Source of the DNA: Paulownia fortunei
Lineage: Eukaryota; Streptophyta; Magnoliopsida; Lamiales; Paulowniaceae
Reading direction: 5' to 3'
Assembly: GCA_019321725.1 (NCBI GenBank)
Contig: CM033116.1
Span: 2,786,642-2,850,641, forward strand
DNA length: 64,000 nt
Of the stretch, positions 12,307-24,405 are shown one piece after another; position 1 is the first letter of the stretch; the number at the start of each line of letters is the position of its first letter. The position numbers and the translations under genes were made by a program. The notes beneath the pieces are model-generated. The model made no database searches. It was not told where the DNA came from and was given only the letters and a program-made list of their open reading frames with translations.

Positions 12307-13629
12307 ATGGAAACCATTGGAAAACCAGGGCAAATGCCCTTATTAGCATGTGCTTTGGCATTTTTCATCATCGTCGCTCAAGTGGCTGCCCATAAGCCAT
12401 ATGTTTATGCGTCATCACCTCCATTATCCTACTATAAATTGTCGTTACCTTCAAAACATGTAGAACATCCAAAATATTCTTACAAGTCACCGTCTCCACC
12501 ATCAAAAAAGTATTACTACAATTCACCGTCGCCGCCTCCATATTACTATAAATCACCGCCACCACCAAAGCATATAGAGCATCCACAATATTCTTATAAG
12601 TCATCACCTCCACCACTAAAAAAGTATTACTACAAGTCACCACCATCTCCAAAGCATGTGAAGCATCCTAAATTTTCATACAAGTTGCCACCCCTACCAT
12701 TAAACAAGTACTACTATAGCTCGCCGCCCCCACCATCATACTATTACAAGTCACCCCCACCACCAAAACACGAAGAGCATCCTCAATATTCATACAAATC
12801 ACCATCCCCACCAAAGAAGTACCAGTACAACTCACCCCCGCCACCATCATACTATTATAAGTCTCCACCACCTCCAAAGCGCATAGAGCATCCCCAATAT
12901 TCCTACAAGTCGTCACCCCCACCAGTAAAGAAGTACTATTACAACTCACCTCTCCCACCACCGTACTACTATAAGTCACCACCACCTTCAAAGCGCGTAG
13001 AACATCTACAATATTTCTATAAGTCGCCACCTCCTCCACCAAAGAAGTACTACTACATCTCATCTCCCCCACCACCATACTACTATAAGTCACCACCACC
13101 TCCAAAGCATGTAGAACATCCACAATATTCCTATAAGTCGCCACCTCCTCCACCACAAAAGTACTATTACACCTCACCTTTTCTACCACCATACTACTAT
13201 AAATCACCACCACTTCCAAAACATGTAGAACATCCACAATATTCCTACAAATCGCCACATCCTCTACCAAAGAAGTACTACTACACCTCACCTCCCCCAC
13301 CACCATACTATTATAAATCACCGCTACCTCCAAAGCACGTAGAGCATCCACAATATTCTTACAAGTTACCATCTCCTCCACCAAAGAAGTACTACTATAC
13401 CTCACCTCCCCCACTACCATACTATTATAAGTCACCGTCACTTCCAAATCACGTAGAGCATCCACAATATTCCTATAAATCGCCACCACCACCACCATAT
13501 TATTACAAATCACCACCTCCACCTTCTCCCTCTCCTCCTCCGCCATACTACTATACATCCCCACCACCTCCATCAACATCCCCACCACCACCTTACTACT
13601 ACAAGTCACCTCCTCCTCCCAATCAGTAG
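12307..13629 (+). CDS. Extensin (hydroxyproline-rich cell wall glycoprotein)
   Basis: An intronless gene for a secreted wall structural protein of 440 residues. The ATG at 12307 is chosen; an upstream in-frame TTG is not a plausible plant start. A signal peptide is evident, with a hydrophobic core LLACALAFFIIVAQVAA and likely cleavage before HKPYVYA. The rest is repetitive: SPPPP-type blocks (targets for prolyl hydroxylation and arabinosylation) alternate with YYYKSP motifs (Tyr residues suited to cross-linking). A recurrent charged spacer, K-H-(V/I)-E-H-P-Q-Y-S-Y-K, appears about nine times. The last 50 residues lose the spacer and become almost pure SPPPP/YYYKSP. Repeat copies differ by substitutions such as Pro to Leu, so the array is not freshly homogenised. 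A TATA box lies 57 bases upstream. A decayed partial copy lies 1.3 kb downstream. Confidence 0.95.
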   Translation: METIGKPGQMPLLACALAFFIIVAQVAAHKPYVYASSPPLSYYKLSLPSKHVEHPKYSYKSPSPPSKKYYYNSPSPPPYYYKSPPPPKHIEHPQYSYKSSPPPLKKYYYKSPPSPKHVKHPKFSYKLPPLPLNKYYYSSPPPPSYYYKSPPPPKHEEHPQYSYKSPSPPKKYQYNSPPPPSYYYKSPPPPKRIEHPQYSYKSSPPPVKKYYYNSPLPPPYYYKSPPPSKRVEHLQYFYKSPPPPPKKYYYISSPPPPYYYKSPPPPKHVEHPQYSYKSPPPPPQKYYYTSPFLPPYYYKSPPLPKHVEHPQYSYKSPHPLPKKYYYTSPPPPPYYYKSPLPPKHVEHPQYSYKLPSPPPKKYYYTSPPPLPYYYKSPSLPNHVEHPQYSYKSPPPPPYYYKSPPPPSPSPPPPYYYTSPPPPSTSPPPPYYYKSPPPPNQ

Positions 13630-14365
13630 TAAGGGAGTTTGTTTGCTATTTCAAATTTTTGTTACAACACTTGAGTTCATATGGAACTGATCGTCTTCAA
13701 TATCTTTAATTGTTTGTTCATCCATTAGGAATGCATGCGTCAATAAGCAACAGATTCAGTGAGATCTTTGCTTTGTGTTTCTTTCTTGAGGTGTCTTTGT
13801 ATCATTTTCTCTTGTATCAATTACTAATGAAAATTCATTTATGATTTTTGAATTTTGAGTATCCCATGCATTCATATAAGGTTTTGGTGGATTACTAGAT
13901 TATCTTTCTATGAGTTCATGTGCTAGTATTTCTTGCAACCTGATTGAGGTGATTTTGCTGCTTACTTTGCAATTTAGTTCCCTAATTAATACCAGATTTT
14001 TTTAGCTCAATCAAAAAAAAAAAGAAAGAAGGGAAAAACACAGCCCCAGGCCCTTGTTCTGGTGGTTACAAGTATAATTAGGGATATTAATTCATCAAGC
14101 AGGGCAAGTCGGAGTTTTGGCTGGTTCATGTTTCAAGTATAATTTTATTTTATTTTAATCGAAAGTTCAAGCTTGATTTGAAAACTAACGAGAACTTGAA
14201 CTGAACTTAAACACGTTCAAGCTCAATCACTTTTCTATTAATTTCAAAGTTTTTTAAGCTTATCCTGCATTTGCAACAGAACCAAATTAACTTTTGAATT
14301 GACTTTAGTTGTATTAAATTTTATCTTCTTCGATTTGTGTAACTTCATGTTTGTGCAAGTGAAAA
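13630..14365. other. Extensin 3' flank
   Basis: The first 220 bases are the likely 3'UTR, with AATGAAAA-like AT-rich signals near 13,825. The remainder is unremarkable AT-rich spacer without a gene. Confidence 0.5.
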
Positions 14366-14958
14366 ACTACATTTGCCTTTTTGTACGAAGTAAAGCGGCG
14401 GCATAGTTTATGTCCCAAAACTAGCAAGAATACACTAATTAACGACTGATGTCGTGCAAATTACTTGCGATCACATCTATGTTTAGTGCAAAGAAAAGTC
14501 ACCAACAAATCTAATAGCAAAGCTAAATTCCATAAACAAATTGCAATTGGACTTAATTAATATGTGGGACTTTTTCATTTCCTTTCCGCCACTTCTCTGT
14601 TTTGCCACATCAGACCAGGGACATCAACATCAAATACCAGTTGCTTAATTTAATTAGTCAGGCGTGATTATCTATTATAAATCTCTATTACAATACATTA
14701 GTTATTTTGTACTGCAAATCCTATTACAATATATTAATTGTCACCATGTATATACTTAACCTCACCATATATACACTTAAAGTGACGAATAACAAATATC
14801 ATGCAACAAAGAAATATAATAGAATTTGCAATTGAAAATTTGTAAACAAGGTCTACCCATATCTTCATTCTTCATAACAAAATCAGTGATTTCTCCAAGC
14901 AAGGAAAGGTGGAGTATTAAAAATGAAAGTCGTAGAAAAATCAGGGTACTTGCAATAG
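14366..14958 (+). pseudogene. Relic of a second extensin gene: promoter plus first codons
   Basis: This stretch is a diverged copy of the region upstream of the intact extensin. Shared landmarks in order are the TTTGCCTTTT-like segment, a TCCCAAAA..TAGCAAGA segment, GTCGTGCAAAT/TATCGTGCAAAT, GATCACATCT/TATCACATCT, the CATTTCCTTTCCGCCA/CATTCCTTTTCCCCCA block, CATATCTTCATTCTTCA/CATTTCTTCATTCTTCA, and the leader GGTGGAGTATTAAAA/GTTGGAGCTCCTAAAG. The copy has an ATG at 14923 starting MKVVEKSG, against METIGKPG in the intact gene. It reaches a stop at 14956-14958, and no SPPPP repeat follows. The intact TATATAAA box has no clear counterpart. It is best read as an old tandem duplicate that lost its coding body. 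Confidence 0.75.
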
Positions 14959-15335
14959 TTAGTTATTGTGTATGATAGTTCAAGAATTGGCACGTGCATA
15001 ATAGAGAGATTATAATCCTATTGCTGTACACAAGTGACAGGTTAATGATAAAATAAAATTACAACTCACATTCCTATTTTGTATATTCCCAGGTGTAATA
15101 TACAATCCAGAGAGTTGGTATAAATACACCTCCACCATTGTTATGAGCCGCTTCTATCATGCAATCATCTTCAATCTTCAGGAAGACAGCCTAGGTTTAC
15201 GTATGCATGGGCGCTTCTCCAAAATCACTTACGAAGGACACCGCTAGGCGTTCATTTCTTCACCTCCATCATGGTTCCTCAGGCGGGGAGAGCCTCTAAT
15301 TTAGTGACGGCCCTTTAAATTAGCAAAATATTTGC
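14959..15335. other. Spacer between extensin relic and Der GTPase 3' end
   Basis: No gene is seen. The right part, up to 15335, is probably the 3'UTR of the GTPase gene on the minus strand. Confidence 0.5.
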
Positions 15336-18300
15336 TTATGTTGCTACTGCCAACTTTCTGTCAACTTGTGATAAACTCACCTGTGTCCTCATAGAAGCAT
15401 CCTTTCCTGGAATAAATGATAAAGGAAACATAAATTTGCTGATACTCCTAAAACAATCCAGATGACGATAAGGAGGCCTTGTAATTTTATTTTATTTTTC
15501 TTCTAATAAAACAGAATTTATTGAAAGAGTTCATGCAACGAATAAAAAGATCACCTAAATAATCAGAAAAAAAAATGTAATATATGGATATGAGCAGCAA
15601 AACTGGAAAAATGAGAGTAAAGGTTCAACCAATATAAGGGAATAAGGTGAGTGACCCAACTATATTTCAAATGTACTTATGTTGACGTAGTAATCCATGT
15701 AATAAGGTCATCATATGGTTCAGTAGTTTAGTAAACTTCAGCTTTACTGTAACCATCAACCATCACATAGACTACAGCAAGAAACATAAACTTTTCTTTC
15801 AACTTACCATCGTCTCTTTCCAATTTTCTTCTGCTACGCCATAGAAGCCGAATTGGTGTGCCTATAAACCCTGCGCTTGATCTCAGTTGCTTCTCCATAT
15901 ATCGCCGGTATGTTTCAGGGAAAAGCTTTGAATCATTTACAAAGAACACAAATGTAGGTGGCCTAATAGCTGCCTGTAAAAAATTTCGTTCGTCAGGTAA
16001 ACTAGTTGTAGAGATGCGATTTTCCCATGTTTAACTCTTTCACAGGGTTTGGTAGCGGGACGTGCATTTAATATCTCTTCATGCACCAAATGCTAAAATA
16101 TATGATGAGGTATGTGAAACAAAGTGATCAAAGATTGGTGTTGGCATAATACTTCTGAACTCCTCATTGCTTCACTTACAATTAAGGAATAATTCAGTTG
16201 AATGCAACTTAAATTTTTAAGAGTTCATCAAGATAAGTTTGGAATTATATAGCCTACATGCCACAATCGAGAGTCAGATCCTCTGTATGACTTTAGGTTC
16301 ATGTTCCATTGCTTGTGATATCACATATCACATATCCTGATACAGCATAAGTACCTGAGTACAATAATAAAGACGACCTCTTTTTCCGCCTCTAGTTCTT
16401 GGAGGTGACTTGAATGCAACAGCTTCTCGTACCACTTGATTTAAAATCGCTGTTGATAACCTCCTTGATCTCTCTTTTTCAACCATAGCAGCAGCCATAA
16501 TGATCCTATAAAATAAAAGAAAATGTAAAATTAAACAATGCACGCAAAATAAAAACTTAGCACCAGTAAATTACCTCTGCTGTAAGACTTGATATATGAA
16601 GGCAAACTGAAGACTTAACATCAATCAAATATCTCTTCTATACAAAATTTGAACATAAAAGGTTTTCCTCTAGGGCAGTAAGTTGGATGACAGATCCTAC
16701 TGAAGTTGATAACCAGTGCAATAAAACTGGCACTTCTCAGAACTGTGATAGCATGTAATTGTTGTTCTGAACAGAGTGCAATGAAAAATGAAGATTCATC
16801 CAGCATATAATTCCTGATAACAGAGGAGTGCAGAGATGCTGTGTTTTGCTCCCTCAGCATTCTCTTGTCACTGAATATAGGATAAATTCTTTCGCTGGCT
16901 ATGTAAGGGTCGAAGTATTGATATGATTCACTCATTCAGTCTCATCATCATTTGGTTGGGGGGGGGGGGGGGGGGTGTTGTGTTTGTTAATGCGAATGAA
17001 TTGAAAGACAATTTTTTGGCAAAGAAGATTAACAATTCAAAGCCACAACCGTGAGCTTTATAAGAGATCTTGCATTCGCATCCCGAATTCTAATTAGAAA
17101 CATACTTTTCAACACTATGCCCTTGTATTGCTGTTGAGTACACAATGGGCGCCCAGTTAAGAATGCGGAGCTTCTCCCTGACATCTTCCTCATAGTGTGT
17201 AGCAGTTTGGTGATTCTTACTGGGTATTGTGTCCCATTTGTTCACAACAACTAGGCAACCCTTCCCTTCTCTTTCTATCTGTTCAGCAATCTTGAAATCC
17301 TTGGAAGTTAAAGCCACGATAACAGAGTCAACAAAAATACACTTCAAAAGAACACAAGGAACAGAAAAATAAAATAAAATTGGACAAGACGGATAAAATT
17401 CATATGATAGTCAACAATAATGGAATTTCAATCAAAAAAGCTATTTTGCTAACACCCCAATATGAAAATAAAAAAACTGCTTTTCATTAAGTAACACAAG
17501 ATTCTCCGCCTTTCCACTCCCCAAAGCCGCTTAGAAACTTCAAATGTTCACAAGGGTATTCAGAAGCCAAACATATAAACACACCCACACATACAGATGC
17601 ACGCTCAACTGTCTGCCATGAAAATCTCAAAAACTCTGATTTAGGATGTCAGCATCAATTGGTGTTATTATAAAACATCATAATACCCATAAATCCAAAA
17701 ACATTCTCAACATAATTCACTTTCTTGCTCAATGATAACTCCATTCATAAAGATCAACCTAATAGCAAACTCTGTGCACAAAATTACCTGTTCTGTAATG
17801 CAGGCCATAGCCTCAATGACAAGGGCCACAACATCAGAACGACGAACGGCACGAAATGCTCGATTCACAGATAGAGCCTCAGTGGTGTTACCTGATGAAG
17901 CTACAGCTGCTCTCTTTCTGATACCAGCTGTATCTATAAGGCGAAATTTCTGCAAAACATGACACTTATATATAGCTTGCCAATACTTTCACTTGTCAAA
18001 GGTAAAATTCAATGCTTCTTATTCTGATTCTTTCCAAGAGTCCTGTGCCATTAAATGATGAGAAATATGATGCAGGGACCATCTTCTGAGCTACCCTGCT
18101 CTCTGGGATTTAAGTGTCCTATAAACTAAATAACATTGGAGAAGAAGACACTATATGCTTATGGTTAAAAGAAAAGATCAGCAATCCGTAGACCTGGCTT
18201 GTTGTTTCTACTCTGAAGGAAAAACGAGAGGATTTACATGAGGATATTTAGAAGTTTCTGTCTTGTGAGTTCACATTGTCAACCTTCCCTTACTTTGAAC

Positions 18301-18404
18301 TTGGTGAAAAAGTACAGCATGCTTTCTAGCTACTTAAAATGATCAGAACTTTTTCCTAGTGTAATTTCAATATCTCTGATCAAGCAAACATCATTTTACA
18401 TATG

Positions 18405-18437
<33 letters not shown>

Positions 18438-21400
18438 TTATTTTGGTTTTCTGAATAGAGACTAAGTTGGGTGGATAGAAACTTTCATAACAATCATGTT
18501 AATACAGAAAGGCAGCAAGCATAAGACATTATTAAAGACTATGAACTAACCAACCTGGCCATCTGATCCAGTAAATTCAGTGTCTATGGCATCACGAGTG
18601 GTTCCACTGATTGGACTGACAATCGTCCTGTCCTCCCCAACCAAAGCATTCAAAATACTACTTTTACCCACATTTGGTCGGCCAACTATGGCAATAGCTG
18701 GAACATATTCTTCTATATCAAGGTTCTCTGTCTCCTGCAAGGGATCATCAATAGAATAATCAATATTTTTTCCCATTCATTTCTGTTAACAATAGTTATT
18801 TGAACATGTCGAAGAAAAACCTTGATAGTGTTCCCAAGTAATAAAGAACATAGTGTTGGGTTACAAATCAGAAAAATAAGTAAAAAATAAGACCAAATAT
18901 ACTTGTTTAGGCTCAAAATTCAATGGTTTAAGCTTTTATGTCAAGACTGGATGCTATGCTCAGGTGACTTGTAAGCAGTACTTGGTATAGGGGTAGCTTC
19001 TAGTGTTAAACCAGCAATGCAAATTTTGAGGAATTCCAATAGAGTAAAACCAAGAACCTGGCATCGAGCTTCACTAGGTAGGCTTTCAATAGAAAGGATT
19101 GCAGAAGCAAATGAGCCTATATTTGGGTCCATTTTTTAGGGGCCAGCAAATGATGGAATCTCTGGCTGGCATGTGTGGCACGCAAGGTGTCTATTAAGAG
19201 CATCTTTTAAGCAAAACTTGTGATTGCAACTGATCACATGAATAAGAAGTTGCAAAGAGTCTACTAAACAGCAGGGAGATCAGATCCAACATCCCAGGAG
19301 AGGAAGGAACATGGAAGAAGGGAAGAAAATTGCTAGGTGTTCCCATGTGAACAAGAATTATTGTGTTTGGTGTTCGTAAAGGATAACTAATATGGCTCCA
19401 CATGTTCATACAAGTTTAAAACTCAACCTTTAAGATTTAGGTTAAGATTAGATTCTATGCACTAACATTAAAGAAAAATCTCCTCCGGCAAACTATTCAA
19501 ACTCACTCGCAAGCAACAAAGCTATCTTAGAAGACTTCCAAAAACAGAACAAATATTACTTGATGAGCAAAGTTTGGTAAAAGTTGTCCTACAAAGCACA
19601 TTGCTCAGTCAGCTAAAAGCATGGGAAGCATCAGGAATCAAATTCTCATAGCATTAAAATGGTACAAAATGAAGCATCTCTCCTCATGGTGCAAGGGAAT
19701 TCACCTCAATTTTTTCCAAGTGCGAGCAGACGGAATCAAGAAGCTCCCCAGTTCCACTCCCAGATATAGCAGATATGGGAAGGGGTGAAAATCTAGTAGA
19801 TCAAGGATATGAGAATACACAGTTAACACCAGATGCCAAAAAATAATCAAAGTGATCATATATACTCTGTTCAAGCTAATCAAGCCAGTTTTTATGTGCT
19901 GCACTTATAGATACAGATGTATAGTATATAGCTGTAACTTCTAATGGATCAAAAATATAGTAAATGGTATAGTGAAGTCATTAATGTCAGCCACCCTCTC
20001 TCTTTCTCACTCTCTCATTTTTGGGGGAGGAACATAGTTTATAGTAACTATATAATAGATGTGTAATACTGTAAATGATAAGAGTGTAGTCATTGATTTC
20101 ACCCACCCTCCTTCCCTCTCTCCCTCCCTCCTTTGTTCTTTATAGTGTTTGCTTGAAGGATGTCTAAAGTTCGTCGCAATCCCTCTTCCCTTTATTTATG
20201 AAACAGAGAAACTTTCCATGTCTGCATGACCTATACACCAGATCAATTATAAACATTCATACGTGACTGACATAAAAGAAACAAGTTACTGCTCACCCCA
20301 TAGCCCAGAACTCTGATGCTTGTATGATTCCTTTACGAGGAGATTCACACTTGTTGACAGCAAGAAGAATACATTTGTGTGAATAGTTCTTACGTAGCCA
20401 ATCCCCTATTTCAACGTCCGCTGCAGTTAGACCTGCCTGTTAATAGTTCATTATAGACTGCCCACAGTGAACAAGACTTGCACTCTAGCACACTAATTTA
20501 GTAGTAGGGAAAAGAAATTTCCATAAAATCTACAATTGAAAAGTACTAGACAATGTAGTTTCCCGATGTTTTTTAGTCGTAAGAAAAGAGAGAAAACCCT
20601 TGACTTTAGCTAGCAATTCAGAGCAGCTAATCCACACACAATGTAATTAAAAACCTTTTGCCACAGTTCATAGAGAAGAAGATCATTTTTCAGGATACCA
20701 TCTTAATTTTTTCTTCTTTTGCTATTTTTCCTAAGACTAGCAAGTTGCATACATATTATTGCACAGAAATGTTCTATCTGGACTTGGTTACCAACATTAC
20801 CATTATCAGATAATCCAGGATTAGTTTAGTTCTTTTAAAATTCATTCAAGCATGTTGATATCTGACACCCAGCGATAAAGTAATTTTTGAAACCTCTTGA
20901 AGCACAAACGCTGCTCGAAGAATTATGCGTTTGATTAATCACGCAAAATCGATGAGATAAATAGGCACAACTTCCAATTTTTCATAGTACCAGTAGCACC
21001 ATGAAGAACCATACCTGACCATCAACAAGAAATATGATGACAGATGACTCTTCCACAGCAACAGTAGCTTGTCTCTCAACCATGGAAGGCATCCTTGCAA
21101 CAGCAGCCTCTCTGGAGGCAAGAGGAATCCCCTCCATGCCAATGGTTGTCGATATAGCTAGTTCTTCCATAACATCATCCTGAGACTTTGAAATTGTAAG
21201 TACACCTCCAGTATCCACTACCATAAATTCATAGTCTCCCCAATATGATCTACCATACAAACGATCCCTGGTAACACCAGGTTCATCAACCACAATGGCT
21301 TTGTTCCCCTGCAAACAGGCAATTCGAGTAAATGAAGCTTTGCTCCTAAAAGTAAAAGAAATCACAGACAAGTATTGGAATAACTCATATAATTACATTT

Positions 21401-22974
21401 TCAGGCTACAGCATATTTGAGTTTCAGTTTGGCAAAAGAAATTGTACCCAAGGCTAACGATACATACCCCAACAAGACGATTAAACAGTGCTGATTTACC
21501 AACATTTGGCCTTCCAACTATTGCAACCCGTGGAAGAAGATGATCAGGAATCTACAAAAAAATTAATTGGCAGGAAATCAACACATAAATTAAAATCTCT
21601 CACAATCTACAACCTATTGTGCCAAGATGAACAAAGTTAGATTGATTCTTTATGTAGCATTTAAGACATCTAGAGGTCTACAATTTAACAATAGTTTCAT
21701 ATGATCAAATATATTCTCCTACTTTCTTTAACAATTATCAAATCCTCACTTTTTGGTGATAATCATGCGGCCCAGCCATGACAACGTAATTTCAGTGAAC
21801 CAAGTACCAGGTGGAGAAAATGCCACGTTTTATGCTGGCAGGAACTTCACTTACAGGTCAAAAGCTTTAAAATCTAGAAACCATGTGAATTTACAAAATC
21901 AATTACACAGAGATAGTCACTATCATTTCAACATCTGTTTAATCATATGCATATGCAGTGTTGTGCAAAATTCACTGTATTTATCTGTATTCTTTCCTTC
22001 ATTTTGAATCAACTAAAATAAGAAGAGGACAGATCCAGAAGACACTAAAAGAGAACAAATGAAGATCAAGACAAGAGTCTCATTTACATTGCTAATGGTA
22101 TTTGTGCGCCTCTTCTGCTTTCCCCGAGTTTCCTTTTGATTGGAAACTTCATCTTCTGAAATCATCAAGGATATATGGGATGTCAACATCGAAACAAAAT
22201 GCACAAAATCTCCACAGGCACCATTTCAATTTGTTACATATAACTTGTCAAGTCTTGTAGGAATCACAAAATCACAAAGGTGCTCCTCCACTTAACCTTT
22301 CTAACCTTAATTCTTAAAGCAACATGATCTCTGAACATATCCCTCCTCATAAACAACTTAGTTTATTGTCACAGTTTATGTATTCATTACCACTCATACC
22401 GGTTTTCAATAGTATAACGAGAGAATATCTTGGAAGGAAATGATTCAAGATTGCAAGAGAGAAACAAAAGCCACAAGCAAGAGTACACATAAAGCATGCT
22501 CTTTCCATCTCAGCGTCGGTTTCTCACCATTACTGGCAACGCAGCCGTTTAACAATAAAAGAAAAACCCAAGAAAAGGGTCAAGAATTCGAAGAAACGAA
22601 CCGATTTTCAGTTCACGTGACAAGGAATCAGAGAACTCCTTCACGACTTGTTTGGCCTCGCGCTCAAATTCTTGGACGTCAAAACTCTCCGCCTCCTCGT
22701 CGTCGGATGACAATTCTTCTTCACCAAGTTCAGTATCTTGTTCGTGTTCACTATCTTCCCTGATCTCTGCCAAAAAAAAGTCCTCTTTTTCTGTGTTTGT
22801 GGAGAAATGGGTAGCGGACAAGGGAGCGAGAAATGGCCTCCGCAGGTGAAGCTGGCGGTGGCGGTGGGTGGACAGAGAGAAGGCAGTTGGAGAAGGAATA
22901 GATTTTGATAGAGGAGAGAGTAAAGAGCAATTCTTACAGAAAGGAATTGAGGCACATATGTCCAATGACAACAT
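15336..22974 (-). CDS. Der/EngA-type double GTPase, probably plastidial
   Basis: Bacterial Der (EngA) assists assembly of the large ribosomal subunit; a plastid version is known in plants. Twelve coding exons: 22602-22974, 22088-22155, 21468-21551, 21015-21308, 20297-20436, 19705-19792, 18555-18734, 17788-17949, 17106-17299, 16355-16505, 15808-15973, 15336-15406; 1971 nt, 656 residues. The N-terminus (about 1-55) is Ser/Pro/Arg-rich like a plastid transit peptide and is followed by an acidic linker. GTPase domain 1 has GRPNVGKS (about 157-164), [15 protein letters not shown] and NKCE. Domain 2 has GRPNVGKS (about 364), [17 protein letters not shown] and NKWD. The C-terminal KH-like domain keeps [18 protein letters not shown] and [10 protein letters not shown]. 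The last exon ends [12 protein letters not shown]. Exon 9 uses an AAG acceptor. All exon phases agree. Confidence 0.95.
16958..16975. repeat. (G)18 homopolymer in a GTPase intron
   Basis: A run of about 18 G on the plus strand lies in the intron between GTPase exons 9 and 10. Such runs are prone to sequencing and length errors, so the exact length is uncertain. Confidence 0.85.
18404..18435. repeat. (CA)n microsatellite
   Basis: A CA dinucleotide tract of about 32 bases lies in the intron between GTPase exons 7 and 8. Confidence 0.9.
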
Positions 22975-24405
22975 TTCCGCTCTCCCTGTGTGGGTTTGTG
23001 TGGGTGATTTAACGGGGGAGAAGAGGCGCTAAGGTTTATCCTTTTCTTTGCTTCTTTCTATATAAAGATATAAAAGCTACTGCCGCAGATATGTCTCAAG
23101 TCCTGAACTCTCAAGTACAAGGATTTTCCGCAGCCCCCGGGAACACGATTACTCAACCCATTTTGGCAGTTTTAAAACCGCGACTTCAGACCCGGCAACG
23201 ACTGCTACTGAAATCGTTAGTTTTCTTCAGAAAAATATAGAAACATCAACAGTAACCCATAACATTTTACCTTCTAATCGAGAAAAGTCCCATGAATAAA
23301 TCTAATTTTAGATATGGTAACAAATTCGAGATTTGAGAGTTATTAACCGGCTCTTAATATTTGTAGTTGGGGTATTATTTTTCATAATTTGAAAAAAAAT
23401 CAATAAAATTCATCATTTAAGTTTGTAATTAATTCAAAAATATATCGATACAATTTTTTTAATTATTTTATAAGAATAATACATTTATGTGTAAAGATGG
23501 TTAATAGAAATTATATTATCTAATAAATTTATCTATATATATATATATCCTAAAAATAAAAAAATAATTTAATACAATGTAATCTTATTAAATAAGAATA
23601 AAATTTGAGAATAAATTTTATTAATAAAAAAATCAGAAAATCTAGTTATATTACTATATATAAAGTTATCATGTTTTATGAAAATATCGTGTTTTATTCG
23701 ATTTCTTTTCAAAAATGCTGAGAATTTTGTTACTATATGTTCAGATTTATTTGAAATCTAAAAGAAATATGCAACTTTAGTTGTAGATAAATAATTTCTG
23801 AACAAATTTGCTGAAGCTTGAAAAATTTAATTAACTCTCTACATATTTGCTAAGTCTACTGGCTACACCCAGAGCACGACTAGCAGTGGCCATAACAAAT
23901 ACAGAAAACTGAAAGGAATTCAAAGTTCAAAAAAGGAGCTCACAAAGCTCACCAAATGCTGTCGATGTTATTCCTAGAAATTTATTCCCCTTTTCAATTG
24001 GTGTGTGTAATGGTACAAGTAATAGAAGAACCTACATCCCTTAAGCCTCCCCCAACTTCCCACCAACCAGACTGTGACTTTAGTAGCAGTAAAGTTTCTA
24101 TTGAGAAGACCTGAAGCTTCATTTCTACCGCATACAGGGTGTTCAATCTCACATTATGCTACGGCCAGCAAATCAGATACAGATGAAACTTTCCCCCCAA
24201 ATCCTCCAAGGCAAACTATATCTCTACGCTCAACTCCCAGAACATGTTTGGATACAATAAACCCAATGATGCTGAAGTTTGGCTCGTCTAGACCCTGATG
24301 TCAGACATCCCTGAAGACAAACAATAATGTTCCCAGTAGTGCGGATTTCAAACTCAATCAAACTGAACTTTATAATTTCTAAAGGCACTGTGTGTTTGCA
24401 CAGAT
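22975..24405. other. Spacer: GTPase promoter and thiouridylase 3' flank
   Basis: No gene is seen. The GTPase promoter should lie at about 22,975-23,250; TATATAAAG-like AT motifs occur near 23,060. The middle, 23,280-23,800, is strongly AT-rich. The right end is the likely 3'UTR of the tRNA thiouridylase. Confidence 0.5.

Noticed and set aside
12668..13609. Long open frame antisense to the extensin (313 codons)
   Set aside because: It is produced by the repetitive CCA/TAC-rich codons of the extensin read backwards; the product is Val/Ser/Met-rich with no family features.
22440..22763. Plus-strand frame across the first exon of the Der GTPase
   Set aside because: It is a shadow of the GC-rich antisense coding exon.
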